Under the pieces are notes generated by a model that was given only the letters and a program-made list of their open reading frames with translations, was not told the origin of the DNA and made no database searches. This document shows, piece by piece, positions 43,729 to 53,600 of a DNA stretch of 64,000 nucleotides. How positions within the stretch are numbered: position 1 is the stretch's first letter; each line of letters starts with the position of its first letter. Both the position numbers and the translations under genes were made by a program. The stretch is from Spirochaetaceae bacterium (GTDB lineage: Bacteria; Spirochaetota; Leptospiria; Leptospirales; Leptonemataceae): contig PCBI01000013.1 in NCBI GenBank assembly GCA_002730875.1, forward strand, positions 1-64,000, written 5' to 3'.

Positions 43729-43794
43729 AGTTTTTTTCCTTCCTCCATTCGACGTATCTATCCTACTCTGGTAAAGAAAAAGTCGCCATGAGTC

Positions 43795-43807
43795 GGTCAG
43801 GCTGACC
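43795..43807. promoter_or_regulatory. Palindrome GGTCAG-G-CTGACC
   Basis: A perfect 13-bp palindrome 67-79 bases upstream of the AddB start, between it and a plus-strand gene. It may be an operator for one or both. Confidence 0.4.
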
Positions 43808-43851
43808 TTTTCCCCGAGTCCAATGCAATACAATGAGCAAACAATGAGGGG

Positions 43852-44112
43852 ATGGGACAATATAGAGGGAACTATGGTCGCTTCCCTTCTCTTCTTAATC
43901 GGGCCTTACGCGAAGTTGGATTACCGGAGTATATTCTGCACGATGATCTATGTATGCCTGGTCGGGGGGAGTATTTGGCGATTCTCGAAGAATACGGAGT
44001 GGTTGCGCACTGGGAATATGCCACCGAAGGTTATGGAAAAGGGCATCTATATTTGAGGGAAAGGGCGGGTGGTGCACGGCAAGAGCAGACGCGGCTGCCT
44101 TTCGGGAAGTAA
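43852..44112 (+). CDS. Hypothetical protein
   Basis: 86 residues with a normal composition (VGLPEYILHDDLCMPGRGEYLAILEEYGVVAHWEY). It lies on the strand opposite the surrounding defence genes. A GAGGGG is only two bases before the ATG, so the start is not certain. No family is recognised. It could be a small orphan gene of the island. Confidence 0.4.
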   Translation: MGQYRGNYGRFPSLLNRALREVGLPEYILHDDLCMPGRGEYLAILEEYGVVAHWEYATEGYGKGHLYLRERAGGARQEQTRLPFGK

Positions 44113-44220
44113 GGGCGGAGATGTTGACAGCGGCAACCGTTCTAAAAACTGCAGAAGCTCAGCCGAAGTATACCTGGGCGAATATCAGAGGGTATCAATG
44201 CCGTCATTGCATCTTGAAGC

Positions 44221-44616
44221 TTAATCTCGAATCTGGATTTCATCCACTGGAATCTGACTGAAGCCAATGTAGGCACCAAAAAAGCCGACCTGAGGTGGAC
44301 CATAGAACGCGAACATTATTGAGCCTTCCAAAAGGAGACCTTCCTCAATTTCGTCGACGCTGAACCTAACAAAGGCGTGCGGCCCCTTCTCTGGACTCTC
44401 GAGGTCAAATAGCTCCACAATGAAATCGGAGATATATTCAAACCCGCCATCCGATGCGATGAACAAAGTGTGGTCGCAAGGGGCAAACTCGGTTGCGATG
44501 GTTTCTGCCTCATCTTCATAGCCACCGCCGATTTGCTTGCCGCAAAATGGACAATGGATGGGATGGAAGTATTCGGGAAGCTCGATTCGCTGAATTTTTT
44601 GTGGCAGGGCTGGCAT
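44221..44616 (-). CDS. Hypothetical zinc-binding-type protein
   Basis: 131 residues from the ATG at 44616; a TTG four codons earlier is also possible. The N-terminal part has a CPFCGKQIGG cysteine pair and a later Cys in EFAPCDHT, which could bind zinc. The C-terminal half is rich in Phe and acidic residues. No known family is recognised. Confidence 0.5.
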   Translation of the reverse strand: MPALPQKIQRIELPEYFHPIHCPFCGKQIGGGYEDEAETIATEFAPCDHTLFIASDGGFEYISDFIVELFDLESPEKGPHAFVRFSVDEIEEGLLLEGSIMFAFYGPPQVGFFGAYIGFSQIPVDEIQIRD

Positions 44617-44694
44617 AATGGTAGTCAATTTCTTTTATTAGTTGACTCAGTCGTTCATGTTCGTATCGGTGGCCCGAAACCTCGTAACCGCACG

Positions 44695-45375
44695 CTACCC
44701 TCTATGCACATTCTCCCTGTGAAATGCAAGGTACTTTTTGTGCTCAAGCCGCCGAGGTATCCTTTCATCGCAACCAAGTGGCCGCGCAGCCAGCGCGGTG
44801 CCTGACAATTGCGAAGACACGAGCATTTTCCCGGCATCTCGAAACGAAATGAATCCCTGGTCGTAGGTCAGGTCCAGGCTGCCGCTCAACAACAGTCCAT
44901 TGTATACGTCCACTCTCCCTTCTGCCGTGGAATCCTTCCATGGTTCAATATGATTGGCGCGTGGTAGCTCTGGGATGGCAAGGCCGGTTGCGCAGCACTT
45001 CGACTCCCAGTAATTCAGGAGTTTTGCCCTGCGCTGCCCTTGAACAGTGCGCAATCGCGCTACGGCCTCCCCGTTCTGTTTCGGAGAGTGCGGCTACATC
45101 GCTGCGCCTAAACCAGCTCCTTCCCGGGCCTGGGATAGAAAGCGTTTCTTCTCGGTGGAATACTTTCCGACTGCATGAATCTTTTTCAGGGCCTTGTAGA
45201 CAGGCCTCATCTTCTTCGAAAAACGCCATGTCAATCCTGCCAGCTGTGGTGCGGGTTCAATCAAGATAGGCTTGAGGTCATCTACGTCGAAAATGACCTC
45301 CGGCACATCGGAAAAGCCGAAGACGAAGCTGCGAGTAGAGCTTCTCCTACAAATCCGCCCATTCGATTTTCGCAA
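44695..45375 (-). pseudogene. Broken HNH endonuclease gene
   Basis: The 3' part (44695-45054) is a clear HNH nuclease domain: CCATGLAIPELPRANHIEPWKDS with the His-Asn region, then YNGLLLSGSLDLTYDQGFIS. Upstream the reading frame is disrupted. The original frame (45375 down to 45097) meets a TAG at 45094-45096. The best protein continuation, DVAALSETER then EAVARLRTVQGQ, needs one frame for SETER and another for EAVARL, the shift falling in the GGGG near 45076. Two compensating shifts would restore a full gene. It may be a real pseudogene or carry sequencing errors. It follows the GmrSD gene and overlaps its end by 29 bp. Confidence 0.7.
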
Positions 45376-47068
45376 ACCTTAGCAATCGGGTTTCGCGCTC
45401 CTTGATGGAATCCAAGTCCCAGCGATTCCTCACCTGCTGCTGTGAGGAATCCTGATAGATGATCTCCTCCATCATCTTGAGCTGAAGGTTTTCCGGCTTC
45501 CGGTATAGAGAACTCTTTTCGTCAAAGCATCGGTTGCTGCATTGCGAGTTGAGTCCAGGTGGGAGCAGAACAAGATTTCCAAGGCGATGCACCGTTCGAT
45601 CAAATCTAATACCCTGACTTAAGGAACCTTGCCAACAAGGGATTGTACCGCCTTCGACCGGCATGATATGCTCGATTGAGTCGTTTGCACTATTTTCCCA
45701 AATTTCGGTCCAGAGGCTTTGATCCATAGGGGCATTCAAACTTTCTTCGTAACGATATAAGAAGTAGCGCAGTGACCTTTGCCAACCCTCGTAGCGATTA
45801 CTGTCAGCCAATTGCGCCACCGCATCTCCAATGGGATAGTCACTGCCGAGGTCCCGAAGCTTGTCCATCGCCTGGGCCGCGGTCAGAGTATTATCATTCA
45901 AGAACAGCCATGCCAGCCGAATATACTCACCGGTCTTGGTGCGAGCATCCTTGTCGTACATTCCAAATATCCGGAAGGTTACTCTTTCCCATTGGTTCAA
46001 TAAATCTTCCTTATTGGACAGATGACCATTCAGCCTGATTGCTATCGCGAGCAGCCGGGCATGCGCGATTGTCGTAACCCCACTGAGTCTACGATCGCTC
46101 ACAAGGCGCTTCAATTCTTTTGTCACCGTGAGAATCCAATCAATATTGTCCTGGAGATCATTTAGCCCTTTCCTGCACTCCTCACGAAAAAATTCGAGTG
46201 AGTCATCGACGCTACGGGTACGGCTCGGCTGAGCCCCCCGCAAGGAAGCGGCAAATCGTAGGACCTCGGATCCCGAAACCTCCCGGATTCCAAGTACTTC
46301 ATATATGTCGCCCCAGGTCTGGTGCACTCGAGCTAGTGCTGGCGAGTCGGTGCGGCCGGAAAGGTCGAAAGCAATCCCCATGATCATGCTCTTGCACTTA
46401 TCCAGCGGATCAACTGGCAACCCACGGCTATTTAGCCCTTCGAACACAGTATAAACGGCTTTCTCATTTTCGAGCTCATAGAATAGAAAAACCAGACTGT
46501 ATTTGACTCGCTTTACCAATTCGAGCAATGAAGCGGATTGCTTCCAGACATTGACGAAGTCTTCGGCTTCCCTCATCGCTTTTCGTAGATTACTGTCTGA
46601 AAGCGTCCCAATTACGTCAGCGTCTGGAATAGCACCCGATCTAAGGTATTCTGGGAGCAAGTCGAGACCTGATTGGTGATTCAATTCAAGTATATGATGT
46701 TCCTTACCGTCACTCTTTCGAACAAGGAGGTTGTTTAATTCCGCGGCCGCTTGCTTTTCAGAGGAATCTTGAATATCGCAACACTTCGCAATTGCTTTAA
46801 GTAGAATTATGAGGGTTGTGAGTCGTTGTTGACCATCCACGATTTCGATTACCCAGTAGCGCGTGGTTCCAATAGTTCTCTCTCCGACGGATCGACCGAC
46901 CACTGTGGCCATGAAATGGGGCTCATTGGCATCTATGGCCGTGATGTCATCGAAGAGCTCTTTTCGCTGCCTGCTACCCCAGCTATAGGCCCTTTGGTAT
47001 CTCGGGATCCGAAAGAGTCGCCCGGTTAATAAAGGTTCTAGCTCAAATTTATCTAAAGTCTTAATCAT
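45347..47068 (-). CDS. GmrSD-type DUF262-DUF1524 restriction protein
   Basis: 573 residues. The N-terminal DUF262 domain has IPRYQRAYSWG at 21-31 and the catalytic-type DGQQR at 78-82. The C-terminal DUF1524 HNH-like nuclease domain has EHIMP near 467, then HRLGNLVLLPPGLNSQCSN and a Phe-x2-Lys ending. This is the single-chain form of GmrSD, a type IV enzyme that cuts glucosylated or otherwise modified phage DNA. GGAG and AAGG lie just before the ATG. It begins 12 bases after the NERD-helicase gene, so it is part of the DISARM operon. The DNA here looks poorer in GC than the neighbouring genes, a sign of separate acquisition. Confidence 0.88.
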   Translation of the reverse strand: MIKTLDKFELEPLLTGRLFRIPRYQRAYSWGSRQRKELFDDITAIDANEPHFMATVVGRSVGERTIGTTRYWVIEIVDGQQRLTTLIILLKAIAKCCDIQDSSEKQAAAELNNLLVRKSDGKEHHILELNHQSGLDLLPEYLRSGAIPDADVIGTLSDSNLRKAMREAEDFVNVWKQSASLLELVKRVKYSLVFLFYELENEKAVYTVFEGLNSRGLPVDPLDKCKSMIMGIAFDLSGRTDSPALARVHQTWGDIYEVLGIREVSGSEVLRFAASLRGAQPSRTRSVDDSLEFFREECRKGLNDLQDNIDWILTVTKELKRLVSDRRLSGVTTIAHARLLAIAIRLNGHLSNKEDLLNQWERVTFRIFGMYDKDARTKTGEYIRLAWLFLNDNTLTAAQAMDKLRDLGSDYPIGDAVAQLADSNRYEGWQRSLRYFLYRYEESLNAPMDQSLWTEIWENSANDSIEHIMPVEGGTIPCWQGSLSQGIRFDRTVHRLGNLVLLPPGLNSQCSNRCFDEKSSLYRKPENLQLKMMEEIIYQDSSQQQVRNRWDLDSIKERETRLLRFAKIEWADL

Positions 47069-47080
47069 CCTTCTCCCCCC

Positions 47081-48727
47081 TCATTCAATCACAATCAAAT
47101 AACTTCGCGCCCGTGTAAGCGCCACATACATCAATGCATGGTTGCTGCGGATTTCTTCCGTCTCCACAACAATCACAGCTGTGCGCTCCAGGCCTTTAAA
47201 TCTTCGAATGGTCTCTACATATGCGTGGTTCGGCTTCTCCTGGCCAAACGACAGATGGAACTGGCCGGCTTTCTCCACCCCATTCAGTCGGCTGCTTTTT
47301 TGATTGCGACCAGTGAGAACCACCACATCCTGAAGGCTGACCTTTCCCTCCTGGACCAGACGGTGTAACGCTTTACTGACAGCGGAAACCAGATCTCTGT
47401 CTTTGTTTGCAATCCGGACTACTTCCACGTCCACATCGGATTCCGGTCCGGCGGCAACAAGGCCGGTTTCGTCTGCAATGTATTTCCTGGCGAATTCGAA
47501 TATTTGCCTGGTGTTGCGGAGATTCTGACTAAGAGAAAAAGGATTGGATTCAAATGGATATTCCTTCTTCTGCGAACCGCTAACATTCTGATACTCGTCA
47601 CGAAAAATATAGAGGATACCATCATCTGGATCGCTAAGCGCATACTGCAGAGGCAGCCACCAATTAGATTCAAAGTCCTGCCCTTCATCTACGATAATGG
47701 TGTCGTAACGGTAATCCAATCGATCAAGGGATTCCAGCATTAACTTGGGCAGAACTGACTTATAAAACTCAGGTGTATCTGGAGGAGCCCCCTCCCACAA
47801 CTTCGCTTCTTTGCATAGAGACAGAGCAAATTTGTGAAAGGTCCCGCCTTCCACGTTCTCCATCTTTTCGGTATTTTTCTCGAGGTAGGTTCCCAGACCG
47901 GCATTGAAGCAAACAAGCCTGGTGCGAAAGCCGTCGGCTCCGAGGCGGCGTGCCTTTTCCAGAGCAAGGACTGTCTTTCCGGTCCCGGCGCCGCCTTCGA
48001 TTATGGCGCGCCGCTGTAGCTTCAATAAATCCAGAATAGCGTACTGCTGCTCAGTTAGCTGAATGATCTTCTCTTCTGTTGCGTTCAGCACGGAAAGGAG
48101 CGGAACCTTGTGCTCGATATCCTGGGCAAATAGCTTCTTAATCAGGGCTTTGCCAGTCTTGCCGACGAGTTGCTTCGCATCTGGCTGCTCCCCGGCCCAG
48201 AAAGAGAGCATTCCCTCAACCTTCTTCCGAATCGTAGGCAGATCCTCGGAGAAAGCGGTTAACTCTGCGGGAAAGCTGGCGCTTACGTAGCCTTTAGCCG
48301 GGCTGGATGCCGGGAAAACCGTTCCATGTCCGATCACAACATGCCCGTTCACCCAACCCGGAGTCTTTCTCAGACGGTCCAAGAGCTTGTATTTGTTGCG
48401 TTTCGCCTGCTCATAGGGATCCTTGATCTTCACATGCCCACTGGCATTGCTATAGCTGAACCATTGATCCTGGCTGGCATCGTAGGATATGCCACCGCCC
48501 TTTACCTCGAGAACCAGGATGCCCTTCGTTTCATGGACCACCAAAAAATCGATTTCTGAATCCAGCGTATGGCCGCCCTTACCGGGTCCCATCCATGCGG
48601 CGCTGTAGAGCACCAAATAGTCATCCGGCAGACCTTCGCAAAGAGCTTTGTAGACCTGTTTTTCGGCCCAGAGCTTTGGGTCATTCTCTTTGTGTGCGGG
48701 AAATCTATTGGGAATGCATTCTGCCAT
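47081..48727 (-). CDS. NERD nuclease-UvrD-like helicase (DISARM operon)
   Basis: 548 residues. The NERD nuclease domain carries Asp60 (EIDFLVV) and Glu74-x-Lys76 (LEVKGG). The helicase part has Walker A GGAGTGKT at 245-252, Walker B IIVDEGQDF, and ends with MYVALTRARSYLIVI. AGAGG seven bases before the ATG supports the start. The gene follows drmB by 16 bp, at the place where drmC (a phospholipase-D nuclease) usually stands in class 1 DISARM, so it may take over the nuclease role (inference). It is a diverged relative of the gene at 24939-26672. Confidence 0.88.
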   Translation of the reverse strand: MAECIPNRFPAHKENDPKLWAEKQVYKALCEGLPDDYLVLYSAAWMGPGKGGHTLDSEIDFLVVHETKGILVLEVKGGGISYDASQDQWFSYSNASGHVKIKDPYEQAKRNKYKLLDRLRKTPGWVNGHVVIGHGTVFPASSPAKGYVSASFPAELTAFSEDLPTIRKKVEGMLSFWAGEQPDAKQLVGKTGKALIKKLFAQDIEHKVPLLSVLNATEEKIIQLTEQQYAILDLLKLQRRAIIEGGAGTGKTVLALEKARRLGADGFRTRLVCFNAGLGTYLEKNTEKMENVEGGTFHKFALSLCKEAKLWEGAPPDTPEFYKSVLPKLMLESLDRLDYRYDTIIVDEGQDFESNWWLPLQYALSDPDDGILYIFRDEYQNVSGSQKKEYPFESNPFSLSQNLRNTRQIFEFARKYIADETGLVAAGPESDVDVEVVRIANKDRDLVSAVSKALHRLVQEGKVSLQDVVVLTGRNQKSSRLNGVEKAGQFHLSFGQEKPNHAYVETIRRFKGLERTAVIVVETEEIRSNHALMYVALTRARSYLIVIE

Positions 48728-48743
48728 GTTCTAACCTCTGACG

Positions 48744-50639
48744 CTAACCTTGATTGAAGAATGCCAGATTCTCCCCGGAAAGCGTTGGCATGAGTAGCCC
48801 GCGATCCAGGTACTTGTTTCCATTTTCGCAGGAGGTTTCCGGCGAAAAAAGACAGGCATGACAGGCTGCCGCATGAAGTGTCATTCCATCCGAATCCGGG
48901 GCCTTTTCCGCACAGTGCGGGTCCGAGGAGCAGAATTGCATGCTTTCCAGGGTCTTTGCAAGAATAGAATCCAGCCGCGGGCTATTGGCCATGCTTGCCA
49001 GACCTCCGAGAGTGCCTTCGCTGTCCGGGGCAGACGTATAAATCAACACGCCGGCCATGGGACCGCCGGGATCTCCGGGGGCCCTGGAATAAATCCGCTC
49101 TCGAATGGCAGCGTGGGAGTAGCCGGCGCTTAACGCCAATTGGCGCATAAATGCATGGGAGAAGGAGTGCAGCAAAATGTAGCGCATTCCGGGAAAAAGG
49201 GCATCATTGGGCTCCAGATTTCGCCTACTGCGAAACTCTGCATGGGCGCGCAGAAAATCGGCGCTGCGCTGTTGAATTGCTGACTGCTCGCACCAGGCCT
49301 TGACTCGGTTTTCATTGAATTGAATGAAAATACCTTCGCCTTTGTTTTCGTTGCCTATGAGCCAGCTGTGATCCTTACTTCTGGCAAGAGGCACGCGCAT
49401 CTCATTCACGTCATCGTCCCATTCTCCGAATTCTCCTGGAGAGAGAAGTCTGGTAAAGCCAATCAACGCCTGGGCCTCGCGCAGCCGATCCACTCTTACG
49501 ATCCTGGAAATGTCCGCCTTGAAGTCATCGGGGATGGGCATGGAGCGAAAGCTAAGGCTGCGGTCCTCGACTCTCTCTCTGGATTTGGTGAAGGTCTGCC
49601 ATTCCGGAAGTTTCAGATCTGTACTGTCGGAACTTGCGTTCGCGCTGCCGGCGCCACCGGGGCTGGCTCCCGCACCGCTACGGTACCGCTCTATGGCGGC
49701 GAAGATTTGATCGTCGCTGAATTTTTCAAAGCCGGGAAGCAATCCACCCTGTCGAAAAGCGGGTATCGTGGCCACGTTTATGACACCATTTAAGTTCGTC
49801 CAATGGTCGGCCACCAGGCCATCCAGCTCGCTGCCTTCAACCGGGATTGCAATTACAGATACAGTCATGGAAAACCAGGAATTACTGGCCCCGAGAACTA
49901 TTGTGCGGGGCTGACCTTTGCAGCCAGTATCGGTATGTCGGAGATGCGGATGATGGCCGTTGCATTGCTCTGGTATAGCGCTCTTTCGCTTTCCTCCATC
50001 GCCGTCCCCAAAGGCAGCAATGAGTTTCTGTTTCTTTCCGCAGGTTTTGCATTCAATCTCGGTTTCTTCGGCAGCCCCGGTGACTCCATAGTCTTTCCAG
50101 TACAGAGGCCCTTTGCAGTCCGATTCTCCCTGATGCACGAAATAGACCCAATCTACATCATCAATGTGTCCAAATTCGCAGGCCACCAGACGCCGAACCG
50201 GGATCATGGTAGGCCTGCCCCCGGAAGCCTTTGTGCATTGAGCATGTCTGAATTTCATGCGATCCGGCGAGTAGAAGTCGGACTGAAACTCCACTACATG
50301 ATCGTGCGCCTGCGCCATGCGACCACATACCGGACAGCGCAGCCAGCGAGGAAATACCTCTACTGGAACTCCCTTTGAGTTCTCTTCGCGGCTAAAGGGG
50401 TTTTCAGATACGGGAACCGGAACTTTATAAATGTTCTTGATGCGTGGACCAAGTCTGGCATGCACCGCTTCCCGAAGGCGGCGCTCATATACCTGAGCCC
50501 GGAGTTCACCTACCTGCCAGTCTTCGAAGCCCATGATGATTCCCGAAAAGTTCGGAAAATCCACGATGGAACCCACGCCAAAGGAATGCATCAGCTGGCT
50601 GGGCCGCAGTTCACCTATTTTGAATTTCTCTCTATTCAT
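48744..50639 (-). CDS. drmB: DISARM protein DrmB (DUF1998)
   Basis: 631 residues. The start MNREKFKIGELRPSQLMHSF and the FGVGSIVDFPNFSGIIMG block are typical of DrmB. Zinc-ribbon cysteines occur at C102/C105 and C197/C200, and a second Cys-rich end (ACHACLFSPETSC) lies near the C-terminus. DUF1998 is in the C-terminal third (LLHSFSHAFMRQLALSAGYSHAAI). DrmB partners with the DrmA helicase, and together they form the core of the DISARM defence complex. The gene overlaps drmA by an ATGA, and the NERD-helicase follows after 16 bp. Confidence 0.93.
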   Translation of the reverse strand: MNREKFKIGELRPSQLMHSFGVGSIVDFPNFSGIIMGFEDWQVGELRAQVYERRLREAVHARLGPRIKNIYKVPVPVSENPFSREENSKGVPVEVFPRWLRCPVCGRMAQAHDHVVEFQSDFYSPDRMKFRHAQCTKASGGRPTMIPVRRLVACEFGHIDDVDWVYFVHQGESDCKGPLYWKDYGVTGAAEETEIECKTCGKKQKLIAAFGDGDGGKRKSAIPEQCNGHHPHLRHTDTGCKGQPRTIVLGASNSWFSMTVSVIAIPVEGSELDGLVADHWTNLNGVINVATIPAFRQGGLLPGFEKFSDDQIFAAIERYRSGAGASPGGAGSANASSDSTDLKLPEWQTFTKSRERVEDRSLSFRSMPIPDDFKADISRIVRVDRLREAQALIGFTRLLSPGEFGEWDDDVNEMRVPLARSKDHSWLIGNENKGEGIFIQFNENRVKAWCEQSAIQQRSADFLRAHAEFRSRRNLEPNDALFPGMRYILLHSFSHAFMRQLALSAGYSHAAIRERIYSRAPGDPGGPMAGVLIYTSAPDSEGTLGGLASMANSPRLDSILAKTLESMQFCSSDPHCAEKAPDSDGMTLHAAACHACLFSPETSCENGNKYLDRGLLMPTLSGENLAFFNQG

Positions 50640-53600
50640 TGGTCATTCGTCCGGTTGGATTGATCGATGATTACCAGATTGGCCGGCACCTCGACCTCGC
50701 GGAGCGAGTTCAAGCAGCCCAGCCGTTGGGCCAGATGCGGATGTCCCATGGCATACAGAAGGGCGGAGGTATCGCCTCTCCTGGCACGATACACCAGGGC
50801 ATTGACCTCTTTCGTAGCTTCTTCCCAGGTATGGCGAATCTCTTCCAGCTTGTTCTGAAGTTGCTCGTAGGTTTCTCCATTGATTCTACGGGCTCTGGCC
50901 TTTATCACCTCGATGGTCCTGCGCACAAGCTCATGTTCGGGATCAAAGGTTTCGGCGGCATTGTTATGGTTGAGGGCAGGACCCAGCAGTCGCACAAGAG
51001 CCACGAATACTCCGTTTAGGCCGCGATCAAGAGCCCGTTCGGAAAACGGAGTTACGCTATTGGCTTCTACATGTTTGTAAAAGGTATCATGGTAGTGATG
51101 GAACGATTCGTAATGGGACAGATCCCGGGGCCGCGTCCAGTTGTACACGGTGCATACAATTCCCGGAGATGAACGACCAATGCGTGAGGTAGCCTGGATG
51201 TACTCGGCGGTGGTCTTGGGCTGACCACCCACGACCATCAGGCCAAAGCGCTTAACATCTACCCCTACAGAGATCATATTTGTTGCCAGAAGCACATCTA
51301 TGGGGCGCGCCTCGTAACCGCTACCTTTACCTTTCTTGTAGGGCGGCTCCGGCTCCCGGCCCTGCTCCACTGGCTCCACTTCATGCTTTAGTTCCAATCT
51401 GGATAAGATACTGGGAATATCTGCTGCGGTTTTTCGGGATGTGAGCTCTTCCAAGATAGGACGCCTTCGTGCGACCAGTCCACGGTCCGACATTCTATAT
51501 AGTCTGGTGGAGATATCGTCCTCTACCAGTCGTCGCATACCTCCCAGCTCACGCATGGAATTGAAATACCCCACCAGCGTCATGTAAGGATCTGCCGAGT
51601 CCCCGTTTTCGTTATGCAGCTTTTTCGCAGCGGATAGAAAGGCCAGATACACTCGAATGAGAATCATCTTCACCCGCTCGCCAGGGGCATTGATTCCCAT
51701 GTAGATCCGACCCGGACGGTCCGGCGTGGCGGGCGACTGCCTGGAGAAGAAATTGTCCTCCACATTAATGCCCGGCGGCGGAAAGACATTGGCCTGCCTG
51801 TCAAAGACCTGGCGGACCTGCTGTTCGGCCATGCGAATGGTGGCGGTAGAGGCAATGACTTTGGGCCTGACCTTCTGGCCTTTTACCTGCCAGGTGCAGA
51901 GCTCATCGACGGCAGTTTCATACAGTCCCACCAGCGTGCCCAGAGGCCCGGAAATCAAATGTAGTTCATCCTGAATAATGAGATCTGGCGGTCGGAGGGG
52001 GCCGTGCTCGCGGACCTTTACAGCCGGATACTTTCCGTTAGCCTGATGCGATTCCGAACAACGCAGGTCCGGACAGTTATAGCCATGCCGCGGACAATAG
52101 GCATTCACCTGACCAAAGAGCATCTGCACTTTTCCCTGCCAGGGCATCTGAGCCAGCTTATCCACGGTAGCTATAACCAGGGAAGGAAGTAGGCGATAGA
52201 TCTCTTCATCCACAACCAGAAGAGGTATCCCTTCCTCCAAAGACTGCTTTTTGCTGAATGTGCATTGGCCCACGGGATCCGAGCAGTAGACAAGTGTGCG
52301 GCCCCGCTCGGAAGGATAGCGCTCAGCGATCATATCCCGACCTGGATCAATATAGCTTCCACACCAGGGACAGTGCGTGAGCTGATAAGGAGTACCGGAG
52401 AATCTACTCATCCCTCCGTGACCATGGGCTCGATTCAAGGCCTCTTTGCTTTCGTCTGTGGAATTCGGGGTAGTGGCCTTACCCACCCATAGACCAATAC
52501 GAAACGGCGTCTGGCCCAGGGAGTTATCGCCGTCCGCGGCGCGCTCTTTGCGTATAAATTCGCATGCGCATATTAAGGCCGCCGAGCGCTGGAATTGCTG
52601 CAAGGTTAGCAATCGCAGCGTATAGCGCATGATCACCGCCACGCCCGCTTCTGCAGATCGTCCTTCTACATTACCCTGCAGCCTGCGAATGGCCAGAGCG
52701 TAGGCGGTCAAACCCAGATAGGCCTCCGTCTTACCGCCGCCCGTGGGAAACCAGAGGAGGTCCGCCAGGGCATCCGGAGAAGACGACCTCTCCGAATGCT
52801 GGAGATTTGTCAGGGCCGGCAAATTCAGCAGGATAAAGCCCAGCTGAAACATACGCCAGGTACGGTTGGCCGGAATATCAAATTCCTCCAGGGTGCCTCT
52901 GTAATTCCTGCCGGCTGTGCGCCTTTTTTCTGAATACAGGGAGTGAATCCTCTGCAAATACATGGCCCGGTTGGCGAAACGAAAAGCGTCCAGAGCCGCA
53001 GCGCTGTTCTGTAGCAGTTCAATCCCTTCTTTGATTCGCACACTGGTCTGCTCGCAGTGCGCCAGAACCTTCTGCGCCTGTTCCCTGTGGACCTCTACAT
53101 CGGGGTTAGCAAGCTGAGAGGACTGCTGTTTGATCCATGCTTCGTAGGCATCCGGCAACGCACCCAGGGCTTCGAATAGCTCAGCATCCTTCAGCTCCGA
53201 AAGGACCTTCATGTCCAGAACCAGGGTATCCGAATCCTTGCCGTGAGGGTCCAGCTGAGTGTAAGGCAGCTCTATCTGAGGAGCAAAGGAAATGGAAAGC
53301 CTTTCTGCGCGTTCCGGTCGCTCGCTCGATACTACGGGCTCTACGGCCACTCCGTGACCCACTGCAAACTCATAGTGGTTGCGATACACCAGCTCCTGGG
53401 TACGCTCCTCATCGTCTTTGGCCTTTGCTCCGACGGGGGGCCTGCGACTGCAGAACGGAGCGCCTGCTGAGTTCTTTCCGCCGTAAACGGAAAGCTCCAC
53501 CTGAAACATCCAGTCTTCGCCCCGGCCCCGGCCCTGGGTTTCCCGATCATTGCGAATATAGAGACTTACGCTCCAGTTTCCTTCGGCGGTCTTTCGAATC

